Shown: positions 7,204 through 17,015 of the stretch, one piece after another
How the letters are laid out: each line of letters starts with the position of its first letter
Position numbering within the stretch: the first letter of the stretch is position 1
NCBI GenBank assembly: GCA_045545095.1
Contig: JAZQAG010000021.1
Span: forward strand, 22,412 to 86,411
DNA: 64,000 bases
Direction of reading: 5' to 3'
Source: Phocaeicola_A sp045545095
GTDB lineage: Bacteria; Bacteroidota; Bacteroidia; Bacteroidales; Bacteroidaceae
The notes under the pieces: model-generated
Databases searched by the model: none
Told to the model about the DNA's origin: nothing
What the model saw: the letters and a program-made list of their open reading frames with translations, nothing else
Position numbers and translations under genes: made by a program

Positions 7204-9141
7204 ATATTTATTTATCATATTTTGAACTTCTTCGTTCAAAATCTTTGCAAAATCTTCAATTTTCTTGCTTCCTTGGTCACCTTCGCCCTGTTTACGGACA
7301 GAAACCTCACCATTTGCAGCCTCTTTCTCGCCCACAATCAGCAAGTATGGGATACGTTTCATTTCGTTGTCGCGAATCTTACGGCCAATCTTTTCGTTGC
7401 GGTCATCAACAATGGCACGGATGTCCTGACTGTCGAGGTATGCCTGCACCTCCTTGGCATAGTCGTTGAACTTCTCTGAGATGGGAAGAACTACAACCTG
7501 ATCGGGAGTGAGCCACAAGGGGAACTTACCACCGGTATGCTCGATAAGCACGGCAACAAAGCGTTCCATAGAGCCGAAGGGAGCACGGTGAATCATCACA
7601 GGACGGTGCTTCTGGTTGTCAGAACCCATATATTCGAGTTGGAAGCGTTCGGGCAGGTTGTAGTCAACCTGAATGGTACCCAACTGCCAACGACGACCAA
7701 TAGCATCCTTCACCATGAAGTCAAGCTTGGGACCATAGAAAGCAGCTTCGCCGTATTCAATCTTAGCGGGAAGCCCCTTTTCCTGACAAGCTTCGATGAT
7801 GGCTTGTTCGGCACGCTCCCAGTTCTCTTCGCTACCGATGTATTTCTCGCGGTTCACCTTATCACGAAGTGAAATCTGAGCCTCGAAGTTCTCGAAGTTG
7901 AGAGCACGGAAGATGATGAAGATGATGTCCATCACGCGGAGGAACTCATCCTTCACCTGATCGGGACGACAGAAGATATGTGCATCATCCTGTGTGAAAC
8001 TACGTACACGGGTCAATCCGTGAAGCTCGCCACTCTGTTCATAACGATAGACGGTACCGAATTCTGCCAGACGCAAAGGCAGGTCTTTGTACGAACGGGG
8101 CTGCCACTTGTAGATTTCGCAATGGTGGGGGCAGTTCATAGGTTTGAGCAGATACTCTTCGTTCTCCTCCGGTGTATGGATAGGTTGGAAAGAGTCCTTT
8201 CCGTACTTGGCATAGTGGCCGGAAGTGACATAAAGTTGCTTGTTACCGATGTGCGGAGTCATCACCTGCTGGTAACCGAAGCGTTTCTGGATGCGTTTGA
8301 GGAAGTCTTCGAGACGGAGACGCAAAGCGGTACCTTTGGGCAACCACATGGGAAGTCCCTTACCTACGGTCTCTGAGAACATGAAGAGTTCCATCTCCTT
8401 ACCAATCTTACGGTGGTCACGTTTCTTGGCCTCTTCCATCAATGCCAGATACTCGTCGAGCATCTTCTTCTTGGGGAAACTGATACCGTAGATACGTGTC
8501 ATCTGCTTGCGGTCTTCCTGACCACGCCAATAGGCACCGGCTACAGCGGTCAACTTAATGGCCTTGATTGGAGCAGTGCTGGTGAGGTGAGGACCACGGC
8601 AAAGGTCTGTAAAAGCGCCTTGTGTATAAGTGGTGATGTGTCCGTCTTCCAATTCTGAGATGAGCTCGCATTTGTAGGTCTCGCCACGGTCACCGAACAT
8701 CTTCAACGCATCAGCCTTGGCAATGTCCTGACGTACGAGTACCTCTTTCTTGGCGGCCAACTCTGCCATTTTCTTCTCAATATCGGCAAGGTCGCCCTCC
8801 TTGATGGTGGCTTCACCCGGGTCAACATCGTAATAGAAACCATTCTCGATAGCAGGTCCTATACCGAACTGGATGCCGGGATAGAGTTCTTGCAAAGCCT
8901 CGGCCAACAGGTGTGCACTGGTATGCCAGAAGGCATGTTTGCCCTGCTCGTCATCCCATTTGTACAGGACGATAGAGGCATCGTTATTGATTGGACGCGA
9001 AAGGTCCCAAGTCTCTCCATTCACTCCGCATGCAAGCACATCCTGTGCCAAGCGTGAGCTGATGCTTTCTGCAATCTGCAGACCGGTTACTCCTTCGTTG
9101 TATTCACGAATCGAACCGTCAGGAAATGTTATTTTTATCAT
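7201..9141 (-). CDS. thrS: threonyl-tRNA synthetase
   Basis: This 646-residue class II synthetase charges tRNA-Thr. In order it has a TGS domain (about residues 1-62, MIKITFPDGSIREYNEGVTG), a SAD editing domain with HTSAHLLAEAL and CRGPHL, the catalytic core with motifs around PMNCPHHCEIY and RVRSFTQDDAHIF (zinc-binding cysteine in the first), and an anticodon-binding domain at the end with VVVLPISEKFNDYA. The length matches other bacterial ThrRS. It leads the thrS-infC-rpmI-rplT run, with its own -7 box 32 bases upstream of the start. Confidence 0.98.
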   Translation of the reverse strand: MIKITFPDGSIREYNEGVTGLQIAESISSRLAQDVLACGVNGETWDLSRPINNDASIVLYKWDDEQGKHAFWHTSAHLLAEALQELYPGIQFGIGPAIENGFYYDVDPGEATIKEGDLADIEKKMAELAAKKEVLVRQDIAKADALKMFGDRGETYKCELISELEDGHITTYTQGAFTDLCRGPHLTSTAPIKAIKLTAVAGAYWRGQEDRKQMTRIYGISFPKKKMLDEYLALMEEAKKRDHRKIGKEMELFMFSETVGKGLPMWLPKGTALRLRLEDFLKRIQKRFGYQQVMTPHIGNKQLYVTSGHYAKYGKDSFQPIHTPEENEEYLLKPMNCPHHCEIYKWQPRSYKDLPLRLAEFGTVYRYEQSGELHGLTRVRSFTQDDAHIFCRPDQVKDEFLRVMDIIFIIFRALNFENFEAQISLRDKVNREKYIGSEENWERAEQAIIEACQEKGLPAKIEYGEAAFYGPKLDFMVKDAIGRRWQLGTIQVDYNLPERFQLEYMGSDNQKHRPVMIHRAPFGSMERFVAVLIEHTGGKFPLWLTPDQVVVLPISEKFNDYAKEVQAYLDSQDIRAIVDDRNEKIGRKIRDNEMKRIPYLLIVGEKEAANGEVSVRKQGEGDQGSKKIEDFAKILNEEVQNMINKY

Positions 9142-9172
9142 AATCTGTTGTATATTTTCGTCTTTTAAGCCG

Positions 9173-9180
9173 CAAAATTA
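9173..9180 (-). promoter_or_regulatory. -7 box for thrS
   Basis: The minus strand reads TAATTTTG, matching TAnnTTTG. It lies 32 bases before the thrS start codon. Confidence 0.6.
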
Positions 9181-9267
9181 ACGATTTCTTTTGAGTTTCA
9201 CCGCCTTTAGAAAGAAAATCTTAGTCCGTTTTTTCAAATTATAGTCCAAAAGTTGGAAAAAGGCCGT

Positions 9268-11310
9268 CTATTCTCCTCTGTCTGTGTACCGTTTGATGAT
9301 GTTATATGCTTTATACAGCCCCAATTCACCGGCTTTACTCAAATCTGCCACACCTTCCTTCTCCTGCCCCATGAAAATTCGCGTCAATCCTCTGTTATAG
9401 TAAGCCTCAGCAAAGTGGGGATTGATTTCAAGGGCTTTGTCATAATCCACCAGAGCAGCATGATAATCATTCTGCTGGCACGACATGTTTCCACGATTAT
9501 AGTAGGCATATTCAAAGTCCGGTGCCAACTGGATGGTCTTGTCCAAATCAGCTTTCACCATTTGGTAGTCAAGCACCTTTGCCTTCACCAATGGGGTCTC
9601 CGATGAGACAAGCTTTTCGACATCAGTACGCTCGGACATCGCCACATTATCCTCAGCCTGCCGGTACTCCAACTGCTTGCATCGGATAAGTGCCCGGTTG
9701 AAATAAGCTGGCATAAACCCGTCATCACACAGGGTCGATTGGGTAAGGTCGTCGATAGCACTGGCAAAATCCTGGACGAGATAGAAGTCCAATGCTCTGG
9801 CAAAACGGTATTCTACCTGCTGGGGATGTTCGACAATAGAGGCCGAATAGTTATCGATGGATGCAAAGTGTTCCTCTATCTGTTCCTGATTGAGAGCCGT
9901 TTCCTTATTGGTGATATACACTCTTTTCAGCATATGTCCCTCGTGATTCAGCATATCGATAGTCTTATGGTAAGCGAGAGCCTTATCCACTTCGCTGCTT
10001 TTCTGATAGTAGGTCAGGGCAAACATCGGTTCGAGTTCTACAGTCACATTGCGGTCCTGCACCTTACCCCGGTATTCGTTCTTGTACTTTTGCTCTATAT
10101 CCGTATTGTCTGCCACAACAATCTTGCGGTAGTTCTTCATGTTGCGGTTCGATTTCTTACGGGTCTTGTCATCATCTTCAGAGTCATCATCTTCAGAAGT
10201 CTCTCCGGCCAGCAGTTTGTTTCTCCGGTCTATCTCCGCCTTCATCAAGACAGCTTCATCTGCTTCCGCTCCACGCCGGTCGCCCAATTTCCGTTTGGCC
10301 ATAGCCCGATACTGATAACCAGCCAGGAAGTTCGGATATTCCTCAAGAACAGTACTAAAATCCTTTACCGCTCCCTTATAGTCACCAGTCTGTTCGCGCA
10401 ACAGTCCCCGATTGAAGATAGCCATCATATTGTCAGGTTCCACTTCTATGACCTTGTCAAAATCTTCGATAGCCCGATTGTCATCGCCTACCTGTGCCCG
10501 CAACAATCCTCTGTTGTAATGTCCTATCAGGTTTCCCGGCTCTGTATCAAGAGCCATATCATAGTCGCTCATGGAGCCCCTCAGATCATTCTGATGGAAT
10601 CGTGCCAATGCACGATTGATATAAAAGCCGGCTTTTCTGGGTGCCAGATAGATGGCTTGGTCCAAATCGGCCTCCGCATCCTTGTAATGCTCCTGCTGCA
10701 TACGCAACATGGCACGAGTGGCCCATATATCCTCGTCGTACTTGTCCAGTTCCAGAGCCTTTTCAATATCCGCTTCCGCCTGAATGGTATCCCCCTGTTT
10801 CAAAGAGACTTCGCTACGCATAAGGAATGCTGGTACATAGCGGGGAGAGATGGACAACAAGTTGGATATGGCCTTCTGGGCCTCTTCATACTCTTTTTCA
10901 CGCATCCGGCACAGAATCAGGTTATGCCACACCCCGATATTCTCCGGGTCATGGACAAGAGCTTGTTTGTAGTCATCAATTGCCCCCACAAAATTTCCTT
11001 GGTGGATACGGGCCAATCCCCTGACCTGATAGGAGTTCACTACAAAAGGATTGCGGTCTATAGCTTCGGTACAATCCTTTTCAGCCCCACTATAATCTTC
11101 CAGATTCAGCTTGGCCAATCCACGGAAGAAATAGGGTTCGTGCAGGTAAGGCTTGGCATTGATGACTTGATTGAAATACTGGATAGACAACACATAATCC
11201 TCAAAATAGAGCGCATTACGTCCTATCATCATCACCCTCGTCGTATTGATTTGTGCCAATACCCACAGAGGACAAAACACCAGTATATACAACAATCTCT
11301 TGCGAAGCAT
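9268..11310 (-). CDS. secreted tetratricopeptide-repeat protein
   Basis: This 680-residue protein has a signal peptide at residues 1-20 (YILVFCPLWVLAQ) and about a dozen TPR units of 34 residues. Examples are PYFFRGLAKLNLEDYSGAEKD, AGFYINRALARFHQNDLRGS and FAEAYYNRGLTRIFMGQEKEG. TPRs bind protein partners. An acidic-basic low-complexity insert (SEDDDSEDDDKTRKKSN, about residues 374-390) splits the repeats into two blocks. It lies 37 bases downstream of the deformylase gene on the same strand, so def and this gene are probably cotranscribed. No enzymatic domain is visible. Its job is unknown, probably a periplasmic scaffold. Confidence 0.85.
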   Translation of the reverse strand: MLRKRLLYILVFCPLWVLAQINTTRVMMIGRNALYFEDYVLSIQYFNQVINAKPYLHEPYFFRGLAKLNLEDYSGAEKDCTEAIDRNPFVVNSYQVRGLARIHQGNFVGAIDDYKQALVHDPENIGVWHNLILCRMREKEYEEAQKAISNLLSISPRYVPAFLMRSEVSLKQGDTIQAEADIEKALELDKYDEDIWATRAMLRMQQEHYKDAEADLDQAIYLAPRKAGFYINRALARFHQNDLRGSMSDYDMALDTEPGNLIGHYNRGLLRAQVGDDNRAIEDFDKVIEVEPDNMMAIFNRGLLREQTGDYKGAVKDFSTVLEEYPNFLAGYQYRAMAKRKLGDRRGAEADEAVLMKAEIDRRNKLLAGETSEDDDSEDDDKTRKKSNRNMKNYRKIVVADNTDIEQKYKNEYRGKVQDRNVTVELEPMFALTYYQKSSEVDKALAYHKTIDMLNHEGHMLKRVYITNKETALNQEQIEEHFASIDNYSASIVEHPQQVEYRFARALDFYLVQDFASAIDDLTQSTLCDDGFMPAYFNRALIRCKQLEYRQAEDNVAMSERTDVEKLVSSETPLVKAKVLDYQMVKADLDKTIQLAPDFEYAYYNRGNMSCQQNDYHAALVDYDKALEINPHFAEAYYNRGLTRIFMGQEKEGVADLSKAGELGLYKAYNIIKRYTDRGE

Positions 11311-11347
11311 TTGCCTTTGTATCTATATATAATAAGGTATAGGGAAT

Positions 11348-11902
11348 TTACTTCACCGTTTTCACCCGATATGCACAGCGCACATTTCCCTTCAGCATAT
11401 TATTCAGCTTGCCTTTGATCATCTGTTTACGCAAACCGCTCAAGTGGTCTATAAACACTTTTCCTTCCAGATGGTCAAACTCGTGCTGCATACAGCGGGC
11501 CTCAAATCCTTCTACCCACTCGTCATGCTCCTGCCAATCGGCGTCGAAGTATTTCACATGGATACGTGTGGGACGCTTCACCGCCTCATTGATACCGGGC
11601 AGACTCAGACAGCCTTCATCTTTCGAGTCTGTCTCCTCTCCCACTTCTATGATATGAGGATTGATGAATGCGCGACGATATCCCTTGTACTGCGGATAGT
11701 CATCGCTCAGCACATCCAGGTCGATGACAACCACACGGATAGCCAACCCTATCTGAGGAGCAGCCAATCCACACCCTTCGGCGCGGTCCATCGTATCAAA
11801 CATGTTATCAATCAACTCTTTCAGGTTAGGATAATCAGGAGTTATATCCTCGGCCACTTTTCGCAACACAGGCTGGCCATAAATATAAATTGGAAGTATC
11901 AT
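11348..11902 (-). CDS. def: peptide deformylase
   Basis: This 184-residue metalloenzyme removes the formyl group from the N-terminal methionine of new proteins. All three active-site motifs are present: GCGLAAPQIG (residues 43-52), EGCLSLPG with metal ligand C98, and QHEFDH with ligands H140 and H144 and catalytic E141. The start MILPIYIYGQPVLRK is the standard deformylase opening. It lies 57 bases after the RuvX/YqgF gene on the same strand and 37 bases before the TPR gene, suggesting a three-gene unit driven from the box at 12392. Confidence 0.97.
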   Translation of the reverse strand: MILPIYIYGQPVLRKVAEDITPDYPNLKELIDNMFDTMDRAEGCGLAAPQIGLAIRVVVIDLDVLSDDYPQYKGYRRAFINPHIIEVGEETDSKDEGCLSLPGINEAVKRPTRIHVKYFDADWQEHDEWVEGFEARCMQHEFDHLEGKVFIDHLSGLRKQMIKGKLNNMLKGNVRCAYRVKTVK

Positions 11903-11959
11903 TTTTATTATGATTTATGAATTATGATTTATAAGTTCTAATGCTGACGGAGAAGGTGT

Positions 11960-12382
11960 TTACCATTTGCTCCTCACCGACTCCATATAGCTTTGCAAAA
12001 TGATGCAGGCGCTCACTTCATCCACCAAAGCCTTGTTTTGCCGGTCTTTCTTCTTCAGACCGGCTTCCATGATGGTACGTTGGGCCAATACGGAGGTGAA
12101 ACGTTCGTCCACATACTCCACAGGGATTTCGGGCAACACCTTAACCAATCGTTTCACAAAGGGTTCTATCCGTCGCATATTTTCCGAGTATTCCCCACTC
12201 GTCTGTCGTGGCAGTCCGATGACAATTCGGTCCACCGTCTCCTGACCGACATAGTTTGTCAGGAAATCCATCAACTGTGCCGTTGGCACTGTAGTCAGCC
12301 CATTGGCTATAATTTGCAAAGGATCTGTGACAGCAATCCCTGTACGCTTCTGTCCGTAATCAATAGCTAATATTCTGCCCAT
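11960..12382 (-). CDS. ruvX: Holliday junction resolvase-like nuclease RuvX/YqgF
   Basis: This 140-residue RNase H-fold protein opens with MGRILAIDYGQKRTGIAVTD, the catalytic aspartate strand of YqgF proteins. These process the 5' end of pre-16S rRNA and may also act on Holliday junctions. Other family marks are IVIGLPRQTSG, VEYVDERFTS and the late acidic DEVSACIILQSYM. An upstream in-frame ATG at 12394 adds four residues but falls inside the -7 promoter box, so transcription starting near 12385 could not include it. I therefore use 12382, which leaves the message with almost no leader. Confidence 0.95.
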   Translation of the reverse strand: MGRILAIDYGQKRTGIAVTDPLQIIANGLTTVPTAQLMDFLTNYVGQETVDRIVIGLPRQTSGEYSENMRRIEPFVKRLVKVLPEIPVEYVDERFTSVLAQRTIMEAGLKKKDRQNKALVDEVSACIILQSYMESVRSKW

Positions 12383-12391
12383 ATTCGGATG

Positions 12392-12399
12392 CAAAAGTA
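12392..12399 (-). promoter_or_regulatory. -7 box for ruvX, implying a nearly leaderless mRNA
   Basis: The minus strand reads TACTTTTG. The start codon at 12382 is only 9 bases past the box, close to the expected transcription start. Confidence 0.55.
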
Positions 12400-12593
12400 C
12401 ATATTTTGGCTGACACTTGGCGAGGAAATCAGGACAAAAATAGTATAAAGGAGTAAAAGTATCGGAAAAGAAACAATTTTTCAGCTGTATTCACATCCCA
12501 CGTACTTGCCTGATACGAACTTTTTCAGAGAAGATATGTTTTCCATTCACTGTGTGCATGAAGCATTTTAGTATTAACTTATCAATAGTGTTT

Positions 12594-14297
12594 ATGGAAT
12601 GGATTATTGAACAACTGAGAGACCATCCGGAACTGGCCATTTTCCTGACATTGGCCTTGGGTTTCTGGATAGGCAAGATTAAAGTAGGAAGTTTTAGTTT
12701 GGGAATTGTCACCAGCGTATTGCTCGTCGGTGTTCTCGTCGGACAGCTGGATATCGAAGTGGGTGGCCCATTGAAATCGGTATTCTTCCTGTTCTTTCTT
12801 TTCGCCATTGGTTATAAAGTAGGCCCCCAATTCTTCCGGGGACTGAAAAAAGATGGCCTTCCGCAGGTTTACTTCGCTGTACTGATGTGTGTCAGCTGCC
12901 TGCTCGTCACCTGGCTGTTGGCCAAGATGATGGGTTACAATGCAGGCGAGGCTGCCGGCCTCTTGTCAGGAGCACAGACAATTTCAGCCGTCATCGGTGT
13001 GGCAGGTGACACCATCCAGAATCTGGACATCAGCAAAGAGGCCCAACAGAACATGATCAACATCATACCTGTGGCCTATGCCGTCACCTACATTTTCGGT
13101 ACAGCCGGATCTGCCTGGATATTGGGAAGTATCGGCCCACGCATGTTAGGCGGACTCGAGAAAGTGAAACAAGCCTGCCATGAGCTGGAGAGCAAGATGG
13201 GTGGAAATGACAAAGCCGACCAACCCGGATTCATGAATGCCGACCGTCCTGTCGTATTCCGTGCTTACCAGATCGAGAACTCCTGGTTTGCCGGCGGAAA
13301 GACTATTGCCCAATTGGAGGCATACCTGTCCCAACAGGGCAAGCGTCTGTTTGTCGAGCGTGTCCGTCAAGGCAAAAACATCCTGGACAACCTCTCCCCA
13401 GACTTCATCCTTCAACACGATGACGAAGTGGTTCTGAGCGGCCGCCGCGAGTTTGTCATTGGTGAAGAGAACTGGATTGGCGAAGAGGTCGTGGACAACG
13501 ATTTGCTGAACTTCCCCGTAGAGGTACTTCCTGTATTGATTTCCAAGAAGAACTTTGAGGGACAGACATTGGGAGAAATCCGTGCCCAGAAGTTTATGCA
13601 CGGAGTCAGTGTACGCCGCATCATCCGTTCGGGAGTGAACATCCCTGTCCTGGCAGGAACAAGCATCGATGCCGGCGATACAGTCGAGTTGGTAGGCCTG
13701 AGCCGCGAAGTGGAAACGGCAGCCAAGCAACTGGGTGTCCCCGATCGTGCCAGCAATGTGACAGACATGGTCTTCGTAGCCATCGGTATCCTGTTAGGTG
13801 GTCTCTTCGGAGCTTTGGCGGTACGTCTTGGCGGTATCCCCATCAGCCTCAGCACCAGTGGTGGTGCCCTCATCGCCGGCCTCTTCTTCGGTTGGCTCCG
13901 TTCGCGCCATCCCAATTATGGAAAGATTCCCGAAGCCTCCCTATGGATTCTCAATAATGTCGGCCTGAACATGTTCATTGCTGTTGTCGGAATCTCAGCC
14001 GGTCCAAGTTTCGTGAAAGGCTTCTCCGAAATCGGCCCCATGATGTTCATCATCGGAGCCATAGCCACAGCCATCCCACTGATTATAGGACTGCTTTTGG
14101 CCAAGTATGTGTTCAAGTTCCATCCCGCACTTGCCTTAGGCTGCTGTGCAGGAGCGCGCACCACCACAGCAGCCCTCGGAGCTATCGAAGAGGCCGTAGG
14201 CAGCGAGACTCCCGCATTGGGCTACACCATCACGTACGCCATCGGTAATACCCTGCTCATCATCTGGGGTGTCGTCATCGTGCTCCTCTGCAGTTAG
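12594..14297 (+). CDS. aspT: aspartate:alanine antiporter (AspT family)
   Basis: This inner-membrane exchanger has 567 residues from the ATG at 12594 (MEWIIEQLRDHPELAIF); an ATG at 12552 would add 14 poorly conserved residues. The layout is the AAEx family pattern: about five helices, a soluble middle of about 190 residues with two RCK_C/TrkA_C-like parts (DDEVVLSGRREFVIG, AGDTVELVGLSREVE), then about five more helices ending in TYAIGNTLLIIWGVVIVLL. It imports aspartate in exchange for alanine. The decarboxylase gene follows 81 bases later, which together gives a cycle that consumes a proton inside the cell and builds proton-motive force. Confidence 0.92.
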   Translation: MEWIIEQLRDHPELAIFLTLALGFWIGKIKVGSFSLGIVTSVLLVGVLVGQLDIEVGGPLKSVFFLFFLFAIGYKVGPQFFRGLKKDGLPQVYFAVLMCVSCLLVTWLLAKMMGYNAGEAAGLLSGAQTISAVIGVAGDTIQNLDISKEAQQNMINIIPVAYAVTYIFGTAGSAWILGSIGPRMLGGLEKVKQACHELESKMGGNDKADQPGFMNADRPVVFRAYQIENSWFAGGKTIAQLEAYLSQQGKRLFVERVRQGKNILDNLSPDFILQHDDEVVLSGRREFVIGEENWIGEEVVDNDLLNFPVEVLPVLISKKNFEGQTLGEIRAQKFMHGVSVRRIIRSGVNIPVLAGTSIDAGDTVELVGLSREVETAAKQLGVPDRASNVTDMVFVAIGILLGGLFGALAVRLGGIPISLSTSGGALIAGLFFGWLRSRHPNYGKIPEASLWILNNVGLNMFIAVVGISAGPSFVKGFSEIGPMMFIIGAIATAIPLIIGLLLAKYVFKFHPALALGCCAGARTTTAALGAIEEAVGSETPALGYTITYAIGNTLLIIWGVVIVLLCS

Positions 14298-14378
14298 CAG
14301 CGAAGCGCCCGTCACCCCTCCCCCCCTCACCCTTCACCTTTCACCCTTCACCCCATAACCCTTTAATAAAAAAACAAT

Positions 14379-16031
14379 ATGAAATACTTGAAAGAAAAAA
14401 GCGAAGTCAACAAAGACTTCGAACAACAGATGTCAAAGATCAGCCCCTTCGAACTGAAGAACAGACTGATAAGTATGGCCGACGAGAGTGTAAGAAAACT
14501 GGCACACACCATGTTGAATGCCGGACGTGGCAACCCCAACTGGATAGCCACAACCCCACGTGAAGCATTTTTCGCGCTCGGACAGTTCGGACTGGAAGAG
14601 TGCAGACGCACCTTCGACTTGCCCGAAGGATTTGCCGGGCTCCCCCAGAAACCGGGCATAGCCCAACGCTTCGAGGAGTTCCTGAAGAAGAATGCCCAGC
14701 TCCCCGGCACCGCCATGCTGAAGAAGGCCTACAACTATATGCTCATGGAACATGCGGCCGATCCCGATGAACTGGTACACGAATGGGCCGAGAGTGTCAT
14801 TGGAGACCAATACCCCGTCCCCGACAGGATATTGAAATACACCGAGATTGCCGTACGCGACTACTTGGAGCATGAACTATGCGACCACCGTCCGCCCACC
14901 CAACAGGGAGCCATGCAACTGTTTGCCGTCGAAGGTGGAACTGCCGCCATGTGCTACATCTTCGACTCACTGATGCAGAACCACTTGCTCCACAAAGGAG
15001 ACAGCATAGCCCTGCTTGTACCGGCATTCACCCCCTACATCGAGATTCCCGAGTTGGACCGCTACGACTTCGATGTCCTGCACATCCCGGCCAATCGCAT
15101 GACCGACGACGGCTTGCACCTGTGGCAGTACGATGAAAAAGAAATCAACCGCCTGCGCGACCAGCGATACAAGGCACTCTTCATCATCAATCCCAGCAAT
15201 CCGCCCAGCTATGCACTGGCTCCACAAACGGTGGACCAGCTCAAGGACATCGTAGAACGTTGGAATCCCAATCTGATGATTGTCACAGACGATGTATATG
15301 CCACCTACATCCCACACTTCCGTTCCGTGCTGGCCGATTTGCCCAAGAACACCATCGGGGTCTATTCCTTCAGCAAATATTTCGGCGCCACAGGATGGCG
15401 CGCTGCCGTCTTGGCCATCTATGAGGACAATATCTTCGACCAGCTGTTGAAGAACCTCCCCCGCAAGCGAAAGAGCGAATTGGCCCGCCGCTATGGCAGT
15501 CTCACCATGAAGCCCGAAGAGCTGCGTTTCATAGACCGCATGGTGGCCGACAGCCGACAGGTAGGCCTCAACCACACAGCCGGTCTCAGCCTGCCACAAC
15601 AGATGCAGATGTCCCTCTTTGCCCTCTTCAGCCTTATGGACAAGGAAAATATCTATCGCACCCGCATGTTGGACATCATCCAGCAGCGTCTGAAAGCCCT
15701 GTGGGACAGTGCTGGTTTCACCCTGCTCCCCGACCCCTTGCGTGCCGGATACTATAGCGAAATAGACATGCTCGTCTGGGCCAAGAAGTTCTATGGCGAA
15801 GAATTTGTGGAGTATCTGAAGAAGAACTACAACCCGCTCGACGTAGTCTTCCGTCTGGCCACAGAGACAAGCCTCGTCGTGCTGAACGGTGGAGGATTCG
15901 ATGGCCCAGAATGGAGTGTACGTGTCAGCCTTGCCAATCTCAACGAGAGTGACTATGTACGCATCGGCCAGAGCATCCGCAAGATTCTCACCGAATATGC
16001 CGAAACCTGGAAAGGCGAAAGCTGCTGTTAA
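14379..16031 (+). CDS. aspD: aspartate 4-decarboxylase (bifunctional with aspartate aminotransferase)
   Basis: This 550-residue fold-type I PLP enzyme converts L-aspartate to L-alanine and CO2 in the cytoplasm. The PLP lysine is in YSFSKYFGATGWR (about residue 333). NPSNPPSYAL and VTDDVYATYIPHF supply the usual asparagine, aspartate and tyrosine contacts. The length, about 130 residues more than ordinary aminotransferases, and the N-terminal block LNAGRGNPNW fit the beta-decarboxylase subgroup. Sitting directly after aspT, it completes the aspartate/alanine energy and acid-resistance cycle. No strong terminator is seen; an unusual AGTACT-rich stretch begins about 130 bases downstream. Confidence 0.94.
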   Translation: MKYLKEKSEVNKDFEQQMSKISPFELKNRLISMADESVRKLAHTMLNAGRGNPNWIATTPREAFFALGQFGLEECRRTFDLPEGFAGLPQKPGIAQRFEEFLKKNAQLPGTAMLKKAYNYMLMEHAADPDELVHEWAESVIGDQYPVPDRILKYTEIAVRDYLEHELCDHRPPTQQGAMQLFAVEGGTAAMCYIFDSLMQNHLLHKGDSIALLVPAFTPYIEIPELDRYDFDVLHIPANRMTDDGLHLWQYDEKEINRLRDQRYKALFIINPSNPPSYALAPQTVDQLKDIVERWNPNLMIVTDDVYATYIPHFRSVLADLPKNTIGVYSFSKYFGATGWRAAVLAIYEDNIFDQLLKNLPRKRKSELARRYGSLTMKPEELRFIDRMVADSRQVGLNHTAGLSLPQQMQMSLFALFSLMDKENIYRTRMLDIIQQRLKALWDSAGFTLLPDPLRAGYYSEIDMLVWAKKFYGEEFVEYLKKNYNPLDVVFRLATETSLVVLNGGGFDGPEWSVRVSLANLNESDYVRIGQSIRKILTEYAETWKGESCC

Positions 16032-16157
16032 GGATATCCCGGCCAAGTCACAGCTTAGGCCTTCAGAACAGAATACAGATGTAAGAATGGATGCCCCACC
16101 GAGGGACATCCATTCTTACCAAACTGGAAGGCGTAGTGAAACAACGCTTAACACCCA

Positions 16158-16270
16158 GCCCAGTACTTCTTAAGAAATACTCCAGTACTTCTTAGGCAGT
16201 ACTCCAATACTTCCAGTGTTGTACTGCAGTACTTGTTAAGAAGTACTGAGATTCGACTGCAGTGTACTGA
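16158..16270. repeat. AGTACT-rich palindromic repeat cluster
   Basis: The hexamer AGTACT occurs at 16162, 16184, 16198 and 16242, with near-copies between them. Units resembling CAGTACTTCTTA recur at 22-base spacing, and 16221-16232 is a perfect 12-base palindrome around CTGCAG. The stretch can form several alternative hairpins. It marks the border between aspD and an AT-rich accessory pair. No gene is present. Confidence 0.65.
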
Positions 16271-16841
16271 AATAAGTTGTGTATGTTAACGATTTCCGTT
16301 TGGATTGCAACAAAAAAGTATTCTAAGATACTTGCCCACAAAAGTATAACTAATTTTGCAATAATCCATCATTCCTATCAAAAAAACAACGAATTTATGG
16401 GGAAAATAGTTCTGATATTGTACCTGCATTGTCATAGCTATCGTAGCGATGGGTCCCATCGCTATATTTCCATAGTCCAAAATTAATTCTTACACTTTAA
16501 TCCTTTCCCTCTTCATCAATCTCGCTAACCGTCTCATTACAGTTCTTCCACCCTTTTGGAGGATTGAGGGGGGGGCGCTTTTCATTGAATAGGTAAATTG
16601 TACTTAATTTTATATTCTTCAGCATATCCATGAAATTCTTCATAGTCGTTATTGCTCTTGTAAAAATATAAAGAATATTTTACTCAAGAATAAGATATAT
16701 ATTTGTCGCCATGCAAAAATAAAAGGATGATTATTTTTGCATTCTCTTACTTTATACTACTTTTGCTCCGACATAAATATGTATAATCCGACAGAAAGCG
16801 TTCCTGTCCGATACTTGATAATGATATTGAGCTTTTAGCTC
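16271..16841. other. 571-base gap with a possible small RNA and no gene
   Basis: No credible protein gene was found. A plus-strand -7 box (TAATTTTG, 16351-16358) is followed by a perfect 10-bp inverted repeat at 16444-16464 (single-base centre) and T-rich sequence, so a transcript of about 100 bases is possible. The rest is AT-rich with a G8 run near 16570. A second -7 box is listed separately. Confidence 0.35.
16758..16765 (+). promoter_or_regulatory. promoter of the 17.0-19.7 kb gene pair
   Basis: TACTTTTG has TTTG at 16736-16739, a spacer of 18 bases, and fits the Bacteroides -33/-7 pattern. The leader to the first start codon would be about 245 bases. Confidence 0.5.
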
Positions 16842-17015
16842 TTGTTCTCTATTCTTGAAACCGCCAAACTTCAACACATGAGGACAAGTGGTAGGAAGTT
16901 CACGTCTATGGGCGTGGACTGTCCTTTGCTTGTTATGTGTGAGGTTACTTGGCGGTACTTAAGAATGAGCAAGCATTGGATGGAATGCGCCTTTTTGTTT
17001 CTAAACCTAGTTATT

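Noticed and set aside
9739..11418. Plus-strand open frame of 559 codons
   Set aside because: It is antisense to the TPR protein and mirrors its repeats; its own translation shows no signal, domain or start context.
14967..16109. Minus-strand open frame of 380 codons
   Set aside because: It is a shadow of aspD, produced by its codon bias.
16842..17015. Longer start for the sorting-domain protein
   Set aside because: The signal peptide begins at 17016, and the upstream part has no conserved features.
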